From Gallibacterium salpingitidis (GTDB taxonomy: Bacteria > Pseudomonadota > Gammaproteobacteria > Enterobacterales > Pasteurellaceae), in contig NZ_JTJL01000006.1 in the NCBI RefSeq assembly GCF_001678495.1, positions 1 through 64,000 on the forward strand: 64,000 bases of DNA. The letters run 5' to 3'. Each line of letters opens with the position of its first letter. The stretch's first letter is position 1. Of the stretch, positions 19,620 to 28,179 are shown piece by piece. Below the pieces are notes generated by a model. That model ran no database searches, was not told the DNA's origin, and worked only from the letters and a program-made list of their open reading frames with translations. The position numbers and the translations under genes were made by a program.

Positions 19620-20582
19620 TTAATTAATTTGTCGCGCCATATCATCTAACGCCGGTATTTGTTTAATTAACCCTTGTTCGTGCATAAAAGTCGCCATTTT
19701 TTGATAACGGTGTTGATCTAAACCTCGTGGCATTAAACTGATACGAGGCAGAGTGTCTTGCCACGCACGACGATTTAATTCATTGTCCAGTTCTTTGGCT
19801 TTGTAACTGACAAAATCCTGCCAAGCTTGTTGTTGATGATTCATTAAATAGACTGTCGCCTGTTCAAGAGCGGTCAAAAATGCAGATAATTTGGCTTGAT
19901 ATTGCGGATCATGCAGCTGCTTTTTATTAGCAACTAAAATCAATTCATCATAGATAGGTACGCCATACTCTTCAGGATAAAATGCCACACCTTGTTGATG
20001 TTCGAGGGCTAATTGATTTAATTCAAAATTACGGAAAGCCCCAATCACAGCATCAACTTGCTTACTAATCAATGACGGCGATAATGACCAATTAACGTTG
20101 ATCACTTCAACATCTTTCAAGGTTAGTCCGACTGATTTCAACATTGTGCCAAGTAAGGCTTCTTCAAAACCACTAACTGAATAGCCCACTTTTTTCCCTT
20201 TTAAGTCTGCTAATGATTTGATACCGCTCTCTTTCAGCACCACCAAACTGTTTAATGGCGTTGCAATTAATGTGCCTACACGCACTAACGGCAAACCTTG
20301 ATCAATATCCATTAATAATTGCGGTTGATAGCTTACTGCTAAATCACTTTTGCCGGCAGCGACTAATTTAGGTGGTAATGCAGGATCCGCCGGTTCAACA
20401 ATCTCCACCTCTAAACCATTAGCAGCAAAAAAACCTTTCTGCTGCGCCACAATTAATGCTGCGTGATCGGGATTAACAAACCAATCTAATTGCAAATTAA
20501 GCTTCTGCAATTTTTCCGCAGCCGATGCCGACAAGTTGACCATCAACGCGGCAACGCCACATAGAAACAATGATTTTTTCAT
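19620..20582 (-). CDS. thiY: ABC transporter substrate-binding protein for thiamine pyrimidine precursor
   Basis: A periplasmic protein of 320 residues in the NMT1/THI5-like family. It has a Sec signal peptide (MKKSLFLCGVAALMVNLSASAA). The mature part starts LNLQLDWFVNPDHAALIVAQ, and a GKKVGYSVSGFEE motif follows. Relatives bind formylaminopyrimidine or HMP. It lies between tenA and thiM in the riboswitch operon and should deliver its ligand to ThiX-ThiZ. The exact ligand is inferred from the family. Confidence 0.9.
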   Translation of the reverse strand: MKKSLFLCGVAALMVNLSASAAEKLQKLNLQLDWFVNPDHAALIVAQQKGFFAANGLEVEIVEPADPALPPKLVAAGKSDLAVSYQPQLLMDIDQGLPLVRVGTLIATPLNSLVVLKESGIKSLADLKGKKVGYSVSGFEEALLGTMLKSVGLTLKDVEVINVNWSLSPSLISKQVDAVIGAFRNFELNQLALEHQQGVAFYPEEYGVPIYDELILVANKKQLHDPQYQAKLSAFLTALEQATVYLMNHQQQAWQDFVSYKAKELDNELNRRAWQDTLPRISLMPRGLDQHRYQKMATFMHEQGLIKQIPALDDMARQIN

Positions 20583-20604
20583 ACTCTTTTCCTCATTACG
20601 GTAA

Positions 20605-21258
20605 TTACGAACGATCTAACCCCATTTGCCAAAAAGCAATTTCCATACGGGTTGCGGTGGTGAAAATATGTTGGAGTTTCGCTTGTTGTGCCGCCGATGA
20701 AGATTGGCACAACGATGCAAAGAAGGTTTGCATACTGACAGCAGCTTGTTGAAACTCTGCACTAGCATACATATCAATCCACGATTGATATGGATTGTTG
20801 CTTGGACTGACGCCAGAATCGGCAATCCATTTCCCGATTTCAGCATAACCTAAAGTACAAGGCAGAATTGCCGCATATAGTTCTGCTAATGTGCCTTGCA
20901 TACCGCAATCTAAAACATAACGTGTATAGGCAACACAAGCAGGTGATTCTGCGGTTTGCTCTAATTGTGCAGGCGAAATTTGCCACTCTTGGCAATAAGC
21001 AATATGTAATTGCACTTCCGCCAAAATGGCTTGCAGACTCGTTTCAATTTCAGCTAAATCACGAAAGTTATCACATTTATACATCGCCAATGCCAACGCA
21101 CGACTGTAATGCAGAAGATAGTGATAATCTTGAATTAAATAGTGCTGAAAACTGGCTTTTGCTAATGTTCCTGTAGCCAATTGCTGTACAAAAGGATGTT
21201 CAACATATTGTTGCCAATAAGGCATTGCATTTTGGCGTAATTGTTGGCTTAACGACAT
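20605..21258 (-). CDS. tenA: TenA-family aminopyrimidine aminohydrolase (thiaminase II)
   Basis: TenA turns aminomethyl-HMP, a breakdown product of thiamine, into HMP for reuse. The 217-residue all-helical protein carries the family's YLIQDYHYLLHYSRALA segment and a late ILPCTLGYAEIG motif whose cysteine matches the catalytic Cys of Bacillus TenA. The start at 21258 (MSLSQQL) has AGGA five bases upstream; a longer frame to 21279 is less likely. Placed between the permease and binding-protein genes, it should process what ThiXYZ brings in. Confidence 0.92.
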   Translation of the reverse strand: MSLSQQLRQNAMPYWQQYVEHPFVQQLATGTLAKASFQHYLIQDYHYLLHYSRALALAMYKCDNFRDLAEIETSLQAILAEVQLHIAYCQEWQISPAQLEQTAESPACVAYTRYVLDCGMQGTLAELYAAILPCTLGYAEIGKWIADSGVSPSNNPYQSWIDMYASAEFQQAAVSMQTFFASLCQSSSAAQQAKLQHIFTTATRMEIAFWQMGLDRS

Positions 21259-21282
21259 AGACTTCCTCACATAAAACAAAGG

Positions 21283-22038
21283 TTAACGTAATTGATCCAC
21301 CCAAGGTAAATAGCGACGTAATAATTTATCGGTGACAAAGAAAAATAGTAACGTCATCAACATCAAGACAAACAATGCTGCAAACATCAGATCAACTTGC
21401 ATTCGTGCATTTGCCTGTAACATCAAATAACCTAAACCTTGATTAGAACCCACCCATTCCCCAATAACCGCACCAATTGGTGCAATGGTTACTGCTATGC
21501 GCAAGCCCGACGCTAAAGAGGGCAACGCCGCAGGTAAACGCACACGAAACAATAATTGCAATGGAGTGGCATTCATTGTTTTTGCCAACTCCAACCAAGT
21601 TTTCGGCGTATTACGTAAACCGTCATAGCAAGCAGCGGTCACTGGGAAATAAATAATTAAAATCGTCATCGCAATTTTGGACGCCATACCGTAACCAAAC
21701 CAAAGGACTAATAACGGTGCAATGGCAAATACCGGAATAGCTTGTGAAATGATGAGCAAAGGTAAAAGTAATGAAGAAAGCCAACGTGATAATGAGAGTA
21801 GCAAGGCTGAGAATAAGCCTAATATAAAACCTAGTGTTAATCCCAATAAGATTTCTAATAAGGTGATTTGGCTATGGCTCCACAATAATTCTGCGTGGGA
21901 ATGCAGTTTTGTCATCACTTCCAGCGGTTGTGGCAGCATATAATGTGGTAAATCAAACAGTACAACCGCCGCTTGCCATAACAGTAATAATGAACAAGAA
22001 AGCAGTAAGGCTTTAAACAGTGAAGAGAGATAGCGCAT
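21283..22038 (-). CDS. thiX: ABC transporter permease, ThiX type
   Basis: An inner-membrane permease of 251 residues with about six hydrophobic segments. It carries the EAA-type loop (WLELAKTMNATPLQLLFRVRLPAALPSLASGLR) contacted by the ATPase, typical of the SsuC/TauC/ThiX group. It starts directly after the thiZ stop codon, so it is coupled to thiZ. With ThiZ and ThiY it completes an importer for a thiamine pyrimidine precursor. Confidence 0.9.
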   Translation of the reverse strand: MRYLSSLFKALLLSCSLLLLWQAAVVLFDLPHYMLPQPLEVMTKLHSHAELLWSHSQITLLEILLGLTLGFILGLFSALLLSLSRWLSSLLLPLLIISQAIPVFAIAPLLVLWFGYGMASKIAMTILIIYFPVTAACYDGLRNTPKTWLELAKTMNATPLQLLFRVRLPAALPSLASGLRIAVTIAPIGAVIGEWVGSNQGLGYLMLQANARMQVDLMFAALFVLMLMTLLFFFVTDKLLRRYLPWVDQLR

Positions 22039-22791
22039 TTAAAGCTCTCCCTGTTGTAATTGTTGCAGCAATCGTTGATATAACTGCCAAAAATTAGGAT
22101 GTTCTGGGGAGCGTTCAATAGCTTGCGGAGAAATTGGTGCAGTGAGCACAACCTGTTCCGCTTGTTTTTGCAACACAAAAATATCATCACACAAGCGCAA
22201 CGCTTCTTGTGGATCGTGTGTAACTAATAATACCGTTTTATCCACTAATAATTGTTGTGCCAAAGTTTGTAATTGCAGGCGAGTTACCACATCTAACGCC
22301 GAAAAAGGTTCATCCATTAAAATCACTTCGGCTGATTGCATTAAAGTGCGAGCTAAAGCCACTCGCTGCCGCTGTCCGCCTGATAATTGGTAACAGGCTT
22401 TATCGCGATGTTCCAACATATGCACAGCATCCAATAACTCCTCTGCACGCTGTTGGCTGGCTAGATTTTTTTGACCACGTAAATGTTGCGCTAGCTGTAC
22501 ATTGTCTAATACCGATAACCATGGGTATAAGCCATCATTTTGTGCCATAAAGGCAACAGGTTGATTCGTTGCTGCAGAAGCTGTCAGAAACTCAATTTTA
22601 CCTTGTTGTATGGTTTGTTGTTCTAGCCCAGCAATCACCCGTAATAATGTCGATTTGCCAACACCGGAACGTCCTAATAATGCTGTCCAATGCCCTTGTA
22701 GCACTGCAAAATTAAAATCTACAAACAGCGGCTTGCCAGCAAACGCAAGGGTTAAATGCTGAATTTGTACTGCGTTCATCGCCAATACCAT
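22039..22791 (-). CDS. thiZ: ABC transporter ATP-binding protein, ThiZ type
   Basis: The ATPase of the ThiXYZ importer, 250 residues. Walker A is GRSGVGKST at 40-48. The signature LSGGQRQRVALA and Walker B VILMDEPFSALD follow. It is the first large gene of the operon. Start choice is uncertain: the ATG at 22791 has no ribosome site but lies 3 bp after the stop of a 26-codon ORF, which suggests coupling. The ATG at 22779 is the alternative. Confidence 0.9.
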   Translation of the reverse strand: MVLAMNAVQIQHLTLAFAGKPLFVDFNFAVLQGHWTALLGRSGVGKSTLLRVIAGLEQQTIQQGKIEFLTASAATNQPVAFMAQNDGLYPWLSVLDNVQLAQHLRGQKNLASQQRAEELLDAVHMLEHRDKACYQLSGGQRQRVALARTLMQSAEVILMDEPFSALDVVTRLQLQTLAQQLLVDKTVLLVTHDPQEALRLCDDIFVLQKQAEQVVLTAPISPQAIERSPEHPNFWQLYQRLLQQLQQGEL

Positions 22792-22794
22792 CAA

Positions 22795-22875
22795 TCAGTG
22801 TTGATTAGGATTTAACGCAATGACAAAAAAAGAATGGAAAAAATAGATAAAAAATGAAGATAAAATGGTGTGCAT
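22795..22875 (-). CDS. Candidate 26-residue leader peptide between TPP riboswitch and thiZ
   Basis: An ORF of 26 codons starts at ATG 22873-22875, eight bases after AGGA in the 3' arm of the aptamer. It ends at TGA 22795-22797, just before the thiZ start codons. The peptide is hydrophobic and rich in Phe, Ile and Ser (MHTILSSFFIYFFHSFF...). No terminator hairpin is visible behind the aptamer, so control may act on translation of this ORF and reach thiZ by coupling. The AGGA is part of the conserved aptamer, so the ORF could be accidental. Confidence 0.4.
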   Translation of the reverse strand: MHTILSSFFIYFFHSFFVIALNPNQH

Positions 22876-22876
22876 A

Positions 22877-22954
22877 ATTAGTTTCCTACGTCAGTGTTAA
22901 CTGTATCAGGTTCACGGGTATTATCTCAGCTGCTAAGCAGCACCCCGACTAAAA
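22877..22954 (-). promoter_or_regulatory. TPP riboswitch (thi-box) for the thi operon
   Basis: Read on the minus strand, the conserved blocks occur in order: TCGGGGTGCT, GCTGAGATAATACCCGTGAACCTGAT split over the pyrimidine-sensing arm, and ACTGACGTAGGAAAC at the 3' side. TTAGT and ACTAA close the P1 stem at the two ends. This is the standard TPP aptamer that turns off thiamine genes when TPP is high. It lies about 80 bases upstream of thiZ. Confidence 0.95.
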
Positions 22955-22962
22955 CGGTCTTT

Positions 22963-22991
22963 ACTCTACAAGGAAATCAATCAAAACACAA
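22963..22991 (-). promoter_or_regulatory. Possible promoter of the thi operon
   Basis: On the minus strand TTGTGT (22986-22991), a 17-bp spacer and TAGAGT (22963-22968) could start the transcript a few bases before the aptamer. Both hexamers are weak matches; the spacing and place are right. Confidence 0.35.
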
Positions 22992-23102
22992 CTTAAAATA
23001 ACATAATAACGTTAAGTTATATCTCAGCAGATTAATTCACTTGTAATTCGCTATTGCTATGCTAAGTTAGCTTCCTTTTTTATTTACTTTGGATAATTTT
23101 AT

Positions 23103-23996
23103 ATGCAACCCCTTATTATTCTTGATGGCGGTATGGGACGTGAACTCCATCGCCGTAATGCACCGTTTCGTCAACCAGAATGGTCAGCACTAGCATTAAT
23201 GGAAACCCCGGATATTGTACGCGACGTACATTTAGACTATATCCGCGCCGGCGCTAATGTGATTACAACCAATAGTTATGCGGTAGTACCTTTCCATATT
23301 GGTGAACGTTTTTATCAACGTGGTGAACAACTCGCTGCGTTAGCAGGAAAACTAGCACGAGAAGCGGTACAAAAAAGCGGTAAAGCTGTGTTGGTTGCAG
23401 GCTCACTGCCACCACTATTTGGTTCTTACCGACCAGATTTATTTAATGCAGATCTTGCGGAATCCTTAGCAAAACCTTTAATTCAAGGTTTATCACCTTA
23501 TGTTGATCTTTGGTTAGCTGAAACACAAAGCAGTATTATCGAAGTACAAACTTGGAAACGCCTATTAGGTAACGATCAACGTCCATTTTGGTGTTCCTTC
23601 ACTTTAGACGACTCTGCACAACAAACCGAACCAAAATTGCGTTCTGGTGAGCTGGTCGTTGACGCGGTAAAACAGGCTTTAGCATTAAATGCCGCCACCA
23701 TTTCTTTTAACTGTAGCCAGATTGAAGTGATGGCAGCAGCATTAACACAAGCAAAACAAGTGATCGATCAACAACAGCGCGCAGTCAATCTAGGCGTATA
23801 TGCCAACGCATTTGTACCGCAACCGGAAGAGATGCAAGCTGCTAACGAAGCAATTGATGAGATTCGTCGCGATAGTACACCGGAAAATTATCTATATTGG
23901 GCGCAAAAATGGCGTGCAATTGGTGCTAATGTAATTGGTGGTTGTTGTGGTATCGGACCAGAACATATTGCGCAATTAGCAACGCATTTACGTTGA
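23103..23996 (+). CDS. mmuM: Homocysteine S-methyltransferase
   Basis: MmuM methylates homocysteine to methionine using S-methylmethionine or SAM. The 297-residue barrel has the zinc cysteines of the family: FNCSQIEVM in the middle and GGCCGIGP at the C-terminus. The N-terminal ILDGGMGRELHRR is typical. E. coli MmuM has 310 residues. The next gene starts 7 bp later, so the transporter is in the same operon. No methionine repressor box was recognised upstream. Confidence 0.93.
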   Translation: MQPLIILDGGMGRELHRRNAPFRQPEWSALALMETPDIVRDVHLDYIRAGANVITTNSYAVVPFHIGERFYQRGEQLAALAGKLAREAVQKSGKAVLVAGSLPPLFGSYRPDLFNADLAESLAKPLIQGLSPYVDLWLAETQSSIIEVQTWKRLLGNDQRPFWCSFTLDDSAQQTEPKLRSGELVVDAVKQALALNAATISFNCSQIEVMAAALTQAKQVIDQQQRAVNLGVYANAFVPQPEEMQAANEAIDEIRRDSTPENYLYWAQKWRAIGANVIGGCCGIGPEHIAQLATHLR

Positions 23997-24003
23997 GGTG
24001 GCT

Positions 24004-25422
24004 ATGACAACGACAACAAAAATTGGTGTTTCTGCACTGACGGCACTCGTTATCAGCTCAATGATTGGTTCAGGAATTTTCAGCTTGCCGCAAAATATGG
24101 CGGCAGTGGCGGGTTCACAAGCGCTATTAATCGGTTGGTTAATCACTGGTGTTGGGATTATTTTTCTCGGACTTTCTTTTGCTTGCCTATCTAAATTACT
24201 GCCTGAATTAGATGGCGGTGTCTATGGTTATGCGCGAGCAGGTTTCGGTGATTTAATGGGGTTCCTATCTGCTTGGGGTTATTGGCTTTGTACCACTATC
24301 GGTATTGTTGGCTATTTAGTAGTTGCCTTTGAAGCAGTCGGCACTTTTACCGATCAACCAGACGCTGTGTTATTCGGTAAAGGTAATACGATGATCTCCT
24401 TTATTGGCGCTTCGTTAATCGCTTGGTTAGTGTATGCTTTGGTTGCTCGCGGGATTAAAGAAGCGGCAGGCGTAAACCTGATTGCCACCGTTGTTAAAGT
24501 ATTCCCATTGCTATTATTTATTGGTTTAGCCATTTACTTTTTTGATGGTGCTCGTTTCTTTGCTGATTGGCAAGGTAATGGCATTAGCAACGAAAATGGG
24601 CAGCAAACCACACTTATGGAACAAGTCAAAAATACTATGCTGATCACACTTTGGGTATTTACGGGGATTGAAGGCGCCGCTGTATTATCCAAACACGCCA
24701 AAAGCCGCAGTGATGTTGGACGCGCAACAGTGATTGGGGTAGTGATTACCTTACTTATCTATGTCGCAATTACCTTATTGTCACAAGGTATTTTACCGCG
24801 TGCAGAAATTGCCGAAATGCCAAATCCGTCAATGGCTGGTATTTTAACTTCAATGGTAGGTAATTGGGGCAAATGGTTAATCACACTCTGTTTAACCGTA
24901 TCGGTTTTATCGTCCTACTTAAGCTGGACATTATATGCCACTGAAATCCCTCATTTAGGCGCTAAAAATGGCGTATTTCCACCACTATTCACCCGTTTGA
25001 ATAAACACGCTGTACCGCAATTTTCGCTCTTATTTACCACATTAACGGTACAACTTTGTCTTTTCTTAGTTTGGAAAACAGGAAATAGTTATGAAACCTT
25101 GTTGTTAATTTCAACATCAATGATTTTAATCCCTTATCTATTGGTGGGCGGATTCTTATTAAAATATGCAATCCAACAACAACTAGCTTGGCGTTATAAA
25201 ATCATCGGTGGCTTCGCAACCTTATATGCTACTTGGATTGTATATGCCGCAGGCGTGGAATATCTATTATTGTCCGTTCTGCTCTATTTACCTGGAGTAT
25301 TACTATTCCTTTATTCGCAATATAAATTCTATGGTAAATGGCAATTACGTCACTATGAAAAATTGGTGTTGTTAATATTGGTTCTCTTAGCTATTCCAGC
25401 ATTTATGCAGCAATTCGCTTAA
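24004..25422 (+). CDS. APC/APA-family amino-acid transporter
   Basis: A 472-residue inner-membrane protein with about twelve hydrophobic segments. It belongs to the basic amino acid/polyamine antiporter (ArcD/LysP-like) group. Segment 1 contains SSMIGSGIFSLPQNMA and segment 6 region WVFTGIEGAAVLS. The ATG at 24004 is chosen because GAGG of the upstream gene's end lies five bases before it; the GTG at 23998 overlaps that site. It is not close to MmuP, but its place behind mmuM suggests it carries S-methylmethionine or a related cationic amino acid. That is inference. Confidence 0.85.
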   Translation: MTTTTKIGVSALTALVISSMIGSGIFSLPQNMAAVAGSQALLIGWLITGVGIIFLGLSFACLSKLLPELDGGVYGYARAGFGDLMGFLSAWGYWLCTTIGIVGYLVVAFEAVGTFTDQPDAVLFGKGNTMISFIGASLIAWLVYALVARGIKEAAGVNLIATVVKVFPLLLFIGLAIYFFDGARFFADWQGNGISNENGQQTTLMEQVKNTMLITLWVFTGIEGAAVLSKHAKSRSDVGRATVIGVVITLLIYVAITLLSQGILPRAEIAEMPNPSMAGILTSMVGNWGKWLITLCLTVSVLSSYLSWTLYATEIPHLGAKNGVFPPLFTRLNKHAVPQFSLLFTTLTVQLCLFLVWKTGNSYETLLLISTSMILIPYLLVGGFLLKYAIQQQLAWRYKIIGGFATLYATWIVYAAGVEYLLLSVLLYLPGVLLFLYSQYKFYGKWQLRHYEKLVLLILVLLAIPAFMQQFA

Positions 25423-25432
25423 CCTTATCACT

Positions 25433-25466
25433 ATCCCCTATCAATACATTGATGAGGGGATTTTTA
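25433..25466 (+). terminator. Terminator of mmuM-transporter operon
   Basis: ATCCCCT-ATCAAT (25433-25445) pairs with ATTGAT-GAGGGGAT with one small bulge, and the stem is followed by TTTTT (about 25461-25465). Confidence 0.75.
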
Positions 25467-25520
25467 TACCTCGCAATCTTCACAATTTTTGCTCACAGAT
25501 AGTTCAAAACGCTATAAATT

Positions 25521-25564
25521 ATAATTTTTTACTATTTTTCGCTTATGCGCTTTTACCGTATAAC
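25521..25564 (+). promoter_or_regulatory. sbp promoter/operator, shared design with cysG
   Basis: ATAATTTTTTACTATTTTT (25521-25539), then CGC and, at a fixed distance, CCGTATAA (25556-25563) with -10 TATAAC (25559-25564). The same blocks with the same 25-bp spacing precede cysG. AACGCTATA (25508-25516) also occurs in both. It is probably the site of a CysB-type activator. Confidence 0.55.
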
Positions 25565-25603
25565 TTCACTCCACTATAAAAATAACGATCAATGGAGTGA
25601 AAT

Positions 25604-26596
25604 ATGCGAATTAAATCCATTATTTACGGTTTCTTACTTGTGCTAATAACATTTTCTGCTGCCGCAGAACAAACCATAATGCTAGCAGGTTATGATGTTA
25701 TTCGAGATTACTACAAACGTTATCTGCCTGTTTTCATTGCTGATTACGCAAAAGAACATCAAACCACGTTAAATATTGCCCAATCCTATGCTAGCGCTAG
25801 TAAGCAAGCTATTGCGGTACAAAACGGTTTACCCGCCGACGTTGTTACACTCAATCAACAAAACGATATTGAAACCTTAGTGAAACAAGGTTTAGTAAAG
25901 ACTAATTGGCAGCAACAATATCCTAATCAGGCTGAGCCGTTTCATACAGTAGTGGTATTTTTAGTCCGCAAAGGCAATCCGAAAAATATTCACGATTGGA
26001 ATGATCTAGTGCGACCTGATGTAAAAGTAGTTTTTGCTAATCCTAAAACCTCTGGTAGCGGTCGCTATGTCTATCTATCTGCGTTGGGTTATGCAGAAAA
26101 GCAATATCAACAACAAACTCAAGTCGATAACTTTATTCGTCAATTCCTCAAAAATGTTCCGGTTTTTGATACTGGTGCCAGAGCCGCCAGCATTACCTTT
26201 AGTCAGCGTGATATTGGTGATGTCTTGATTACTGCCGAAAATGAAGCGGCACTATTGGCACAATCTAGCGAACACCAACAGCAATTTTCGCTAATTTATC
26301 CAAGTATCAGCGCCAATATTCCTGTATTAGTGGCTGAAGTACATAAAAATAGCCAACGTCATCAAAACCAACAATTAGTACAACATTTTATTGCTTCATT
26401 ATGGCAAGAAAAGGCACAACATATTGCCGCAGAAAGCGAATTTAGACCAAACAACCCTGAAGTATTTGCCGCTTATCAAGCTCATTTTCCAGCCATTCAC
26501 ACATTTGATGTCAACCAACAATTTGGTAATTGGCGGCAAATTAACCAACGTTATTTCGCTGATGGTGGGCAGTTTGATCGTCTTTATTTTCAATAA
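25604..26596 (+). CDS. sbp: Sulfate/thiosulfate-binding periplasmic protein
   Basis: A periplasmic ligand carrier for sulfate ABC import, 330 residues. It has a Sec signal peptide ending near FSAAAEQ. Family segments include ADVVTLNQQNDIE, NPKTSGSGRYVYLSALGYA and the C-terminal FRPNNPEVFAAY. GGAGTG precedes the ATG. It could bind thiosulfate as well (CysP-like). The permease and ATPase genes (cysT, cysW, cysA) are not in the window and must lie elsewhere. Its control region is a near copy of that of cysG, so both should respond to sulfur limitation. Confidence 0.92.
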   Translation: MRIKSIIYGFLLVLITFSAAAEQTIMLAGYDVIRDYYKRYLPVFIADYAKEHQTTLNIAQSYASASKQAIAVQNGLPADVVTLNQQNDIETLVKQGLVKTNWQQQYPNQAEPFHTVVVFLVRKGNPKNIHDWNDLVRPDVKVVFANPKTSGSGRYVYLSALGYAEKQYQQQTQVDNFIRQFLKNVPVFDTGARAASITFSQRDIGDVLITAENEAALLAQSSEHQQQFSLIYPSISANIPVLVAEVHKNSQRHQNQQLVQHFIASLWQEKAQHIAAESEFRPNNPEVFAAYQAHFPAIHTFDVNQQFGNWRQINQRYFADGGQFDRLYFQ

Positions 26597-26664
26597 GTTA
26601 TGTGACTTACCATCTAACTAAAAGTGATAACTAGCGAACGCTATATCATAAAAAGTTATAACAG

Positions 26665-26708
26665 ATAATTTTTTACTATTTTCCGCAAAACTTTATTTGC
26701 CGTATAAA
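26665..26708 (+). promoter_or_regulatory. cysG operon promoter/operator, shared design with sbp
   Basis: ATAATTTTTTACTATTTTC (26665-26683), CGC and GCCGTATAA with -10 TATAAA (26703-26708), at the same distance as in the sbp control region. AACGCTATA (26637-26645) lies further upstream. This is the expected place for the activator site of the cysG-H-D-N-J-I operon. Confidence 0.55.
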
Positions 26709-26739
26709 AAATAAAAAGGCATTGAGAGAGGGAGTGACA

Positions 26740-28158
26740 ATGCAATATTTACCAATTTTTGTCGATTTAGCAGAAAAGAATGTACTTGTCGTGGGTGGTG
26801 GTCATATCGCCTTACGCAAAATCGATCTATTACGTCAAGCTGGCGCTAACATTCAAATTGTGGCTGAACAACTAATTGCCCCATTACACAAACTATGGCA
26901 AGCGGGTAAAGTAAACTGGATTGCCCAGCACTTTACACCAGCACAATTACAATCTGTTTATTTGGTAGTAACAGCAACAAACGATACACAACTAAATCAA
27001 CAAATTTTCCAACTGGCGCAAGCAGAAAACCGTTTGGTAAATACCGTTGATGATCAATCGCATTGTTCTTTTATTTTTCCATCAATTATTGATCGCAGCC
27101 CGGTACAAATTGCAATTTCCAGTGCTGGTACTGCGCCTGTATTAGTGCGTTTATTACGCGAAAAATTAGAAGCCTTATTACCACAACATCTTTCCACGAT
27201 GGCGGAAATTGCCGGACGTTGGCGTGTTAAAGTAAAACAATCTTTAGTACAGCTCAAACAACGTCGTTATTTTTGGGAAACTTTATTTAACCACCCACAA
27301 TTTGAACAATTAACCAAAAACCAACAAGTCGCGCAAGCAGAACAATTTTTGGCAGATCAATTACAACAAGCTCCATCTTCTTTAGGTGAAGTAACTTTAG
27401 TTGGTGCAGGTCCCGGTGATGCCGGTTTATTAACCCTAAAAGGTTTGCAAGCGATTCAACAAGCCGATGTGGTTTTTTATGACGCGTTAATTTCAGAACA
27501 GATTTTAGCGTTAGTTCGTCGTGATGCAGACAAGATTTTAGTTGGTAAACGAGCAGGTAAATTAAGCATTACCCAAGAACAAATTAATGCTTTGCTCGTC
27601 AGCTATGCACAACAAGGTAAACGTGTTGTGCGTTTAAAAGGCGGCGACCCATTTGTGTTCGGACGTGGCGGCGAAGAATTACAAGCGCTACAACAAGCCA
27701 ATATTCCATTTAGCGTTGTACCGGGCGTGACCGCAGCAGTAGGTGCAACAGCGTATGCCGGTATTCCATTAACACATCGCGACTATGCACAAAGTGTGAT
27801 CTTTATTACTGGACACCGCCAAGCAAACGGTAAACCATTGGCATGGCATAGCCTAGCGCAACCTAACACCACCCTGGTCATCTATATGGGTACGCTAAAA
27901 GCACAAGAGATCCAAACTCAATTATTAACGCATGGACGCACCGCCAACACCCCAATCGCAGTAATTAGCCAAGGTACATTAAGCCAGCAGCACACACAAA
28001 TTGGTACTTTAGAAAATTTAGCACAATTAGCCGAACAAGCTGAAAAGCCAGCTCTATTAGTAATTGGTGAAGTCGTGGCATTACAACAGCAACTACAATG
28101 GTTTGGACAAAGTGCTACCGAATATGTCACTGCAACCTCAACACAAAAAGTTGCTTAA
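26740..28158 (+). CDS. cysG: Siroheme synthase (precorrin-2 dehydrogenase, ferrochelatase and uroporphyrinogen methyltransferase)
   Basis: CysG makes siroheme, the cofactor of CysI, from uroporphyrinogen III. In its 472 residues the N-terminal dehydrogenase/chelatase half comes first (NAD site [13 protein letters not shown]). The C-terminal SUMT methyltransferase half follows ([18 protein letters not shown], then [16 protein letters not shown]). E. coli CysG has 457 residues. The ATG at 26740 has GGAG five bases upstream; the frame's six extra residues from 26722 are not needed. First gene of the cys operon. Confidence 0.96.
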   Translation: MQYLPIFVDLAEKNVLVVGGGHIALRKIDLLRQAGANIQIVAEQLIAPLHKLWQAGKVNWIAQHFTPAQLQSVYLVVTATNDTQLNQQIFQLAQAENRLVNTVDDQSHCSFIFPSIIDRSPVQIAISSAGTAPVLVRLLREKLEALLPQHLSTMAEIAGRWRVKVKQSLVQLKQRRYFWETLFNHPQFEQLTKNQQVAQAEQFLADQLQQAPSSLGEVTLVGAGPGDAGLLTLKGLQAIQQADVVFYDALISEQILALVRRDADKILVGKRAGKLSITQEQINALLVSYAQQGKRVVRLKGGDPFVFGRGGEELQALQQANIPFSVVPGVTAAVGATAYAGIPLTHRDYAQSVIFITGHRQANGKPLAWHSLAQPNTTLVIYMGTLKAQEIQTQLLTHGRTANTPIAVISQGTLSQQHTQIGTLENLAQLAEQAEKPALLVIGEVVALQQQLQWFGQSATEYVTATSTQKVA

Positions 28159-28179
28159 TTAAGGCAAAGGATAGGAAAA

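Noticed and set aside
22861..22960. Transcription attenuator behind the TPP aptamer
   Set aside because: The T-rich stretches after the aptamer have no GC-rich stem before them, so a rho-independent terminator is not supported.
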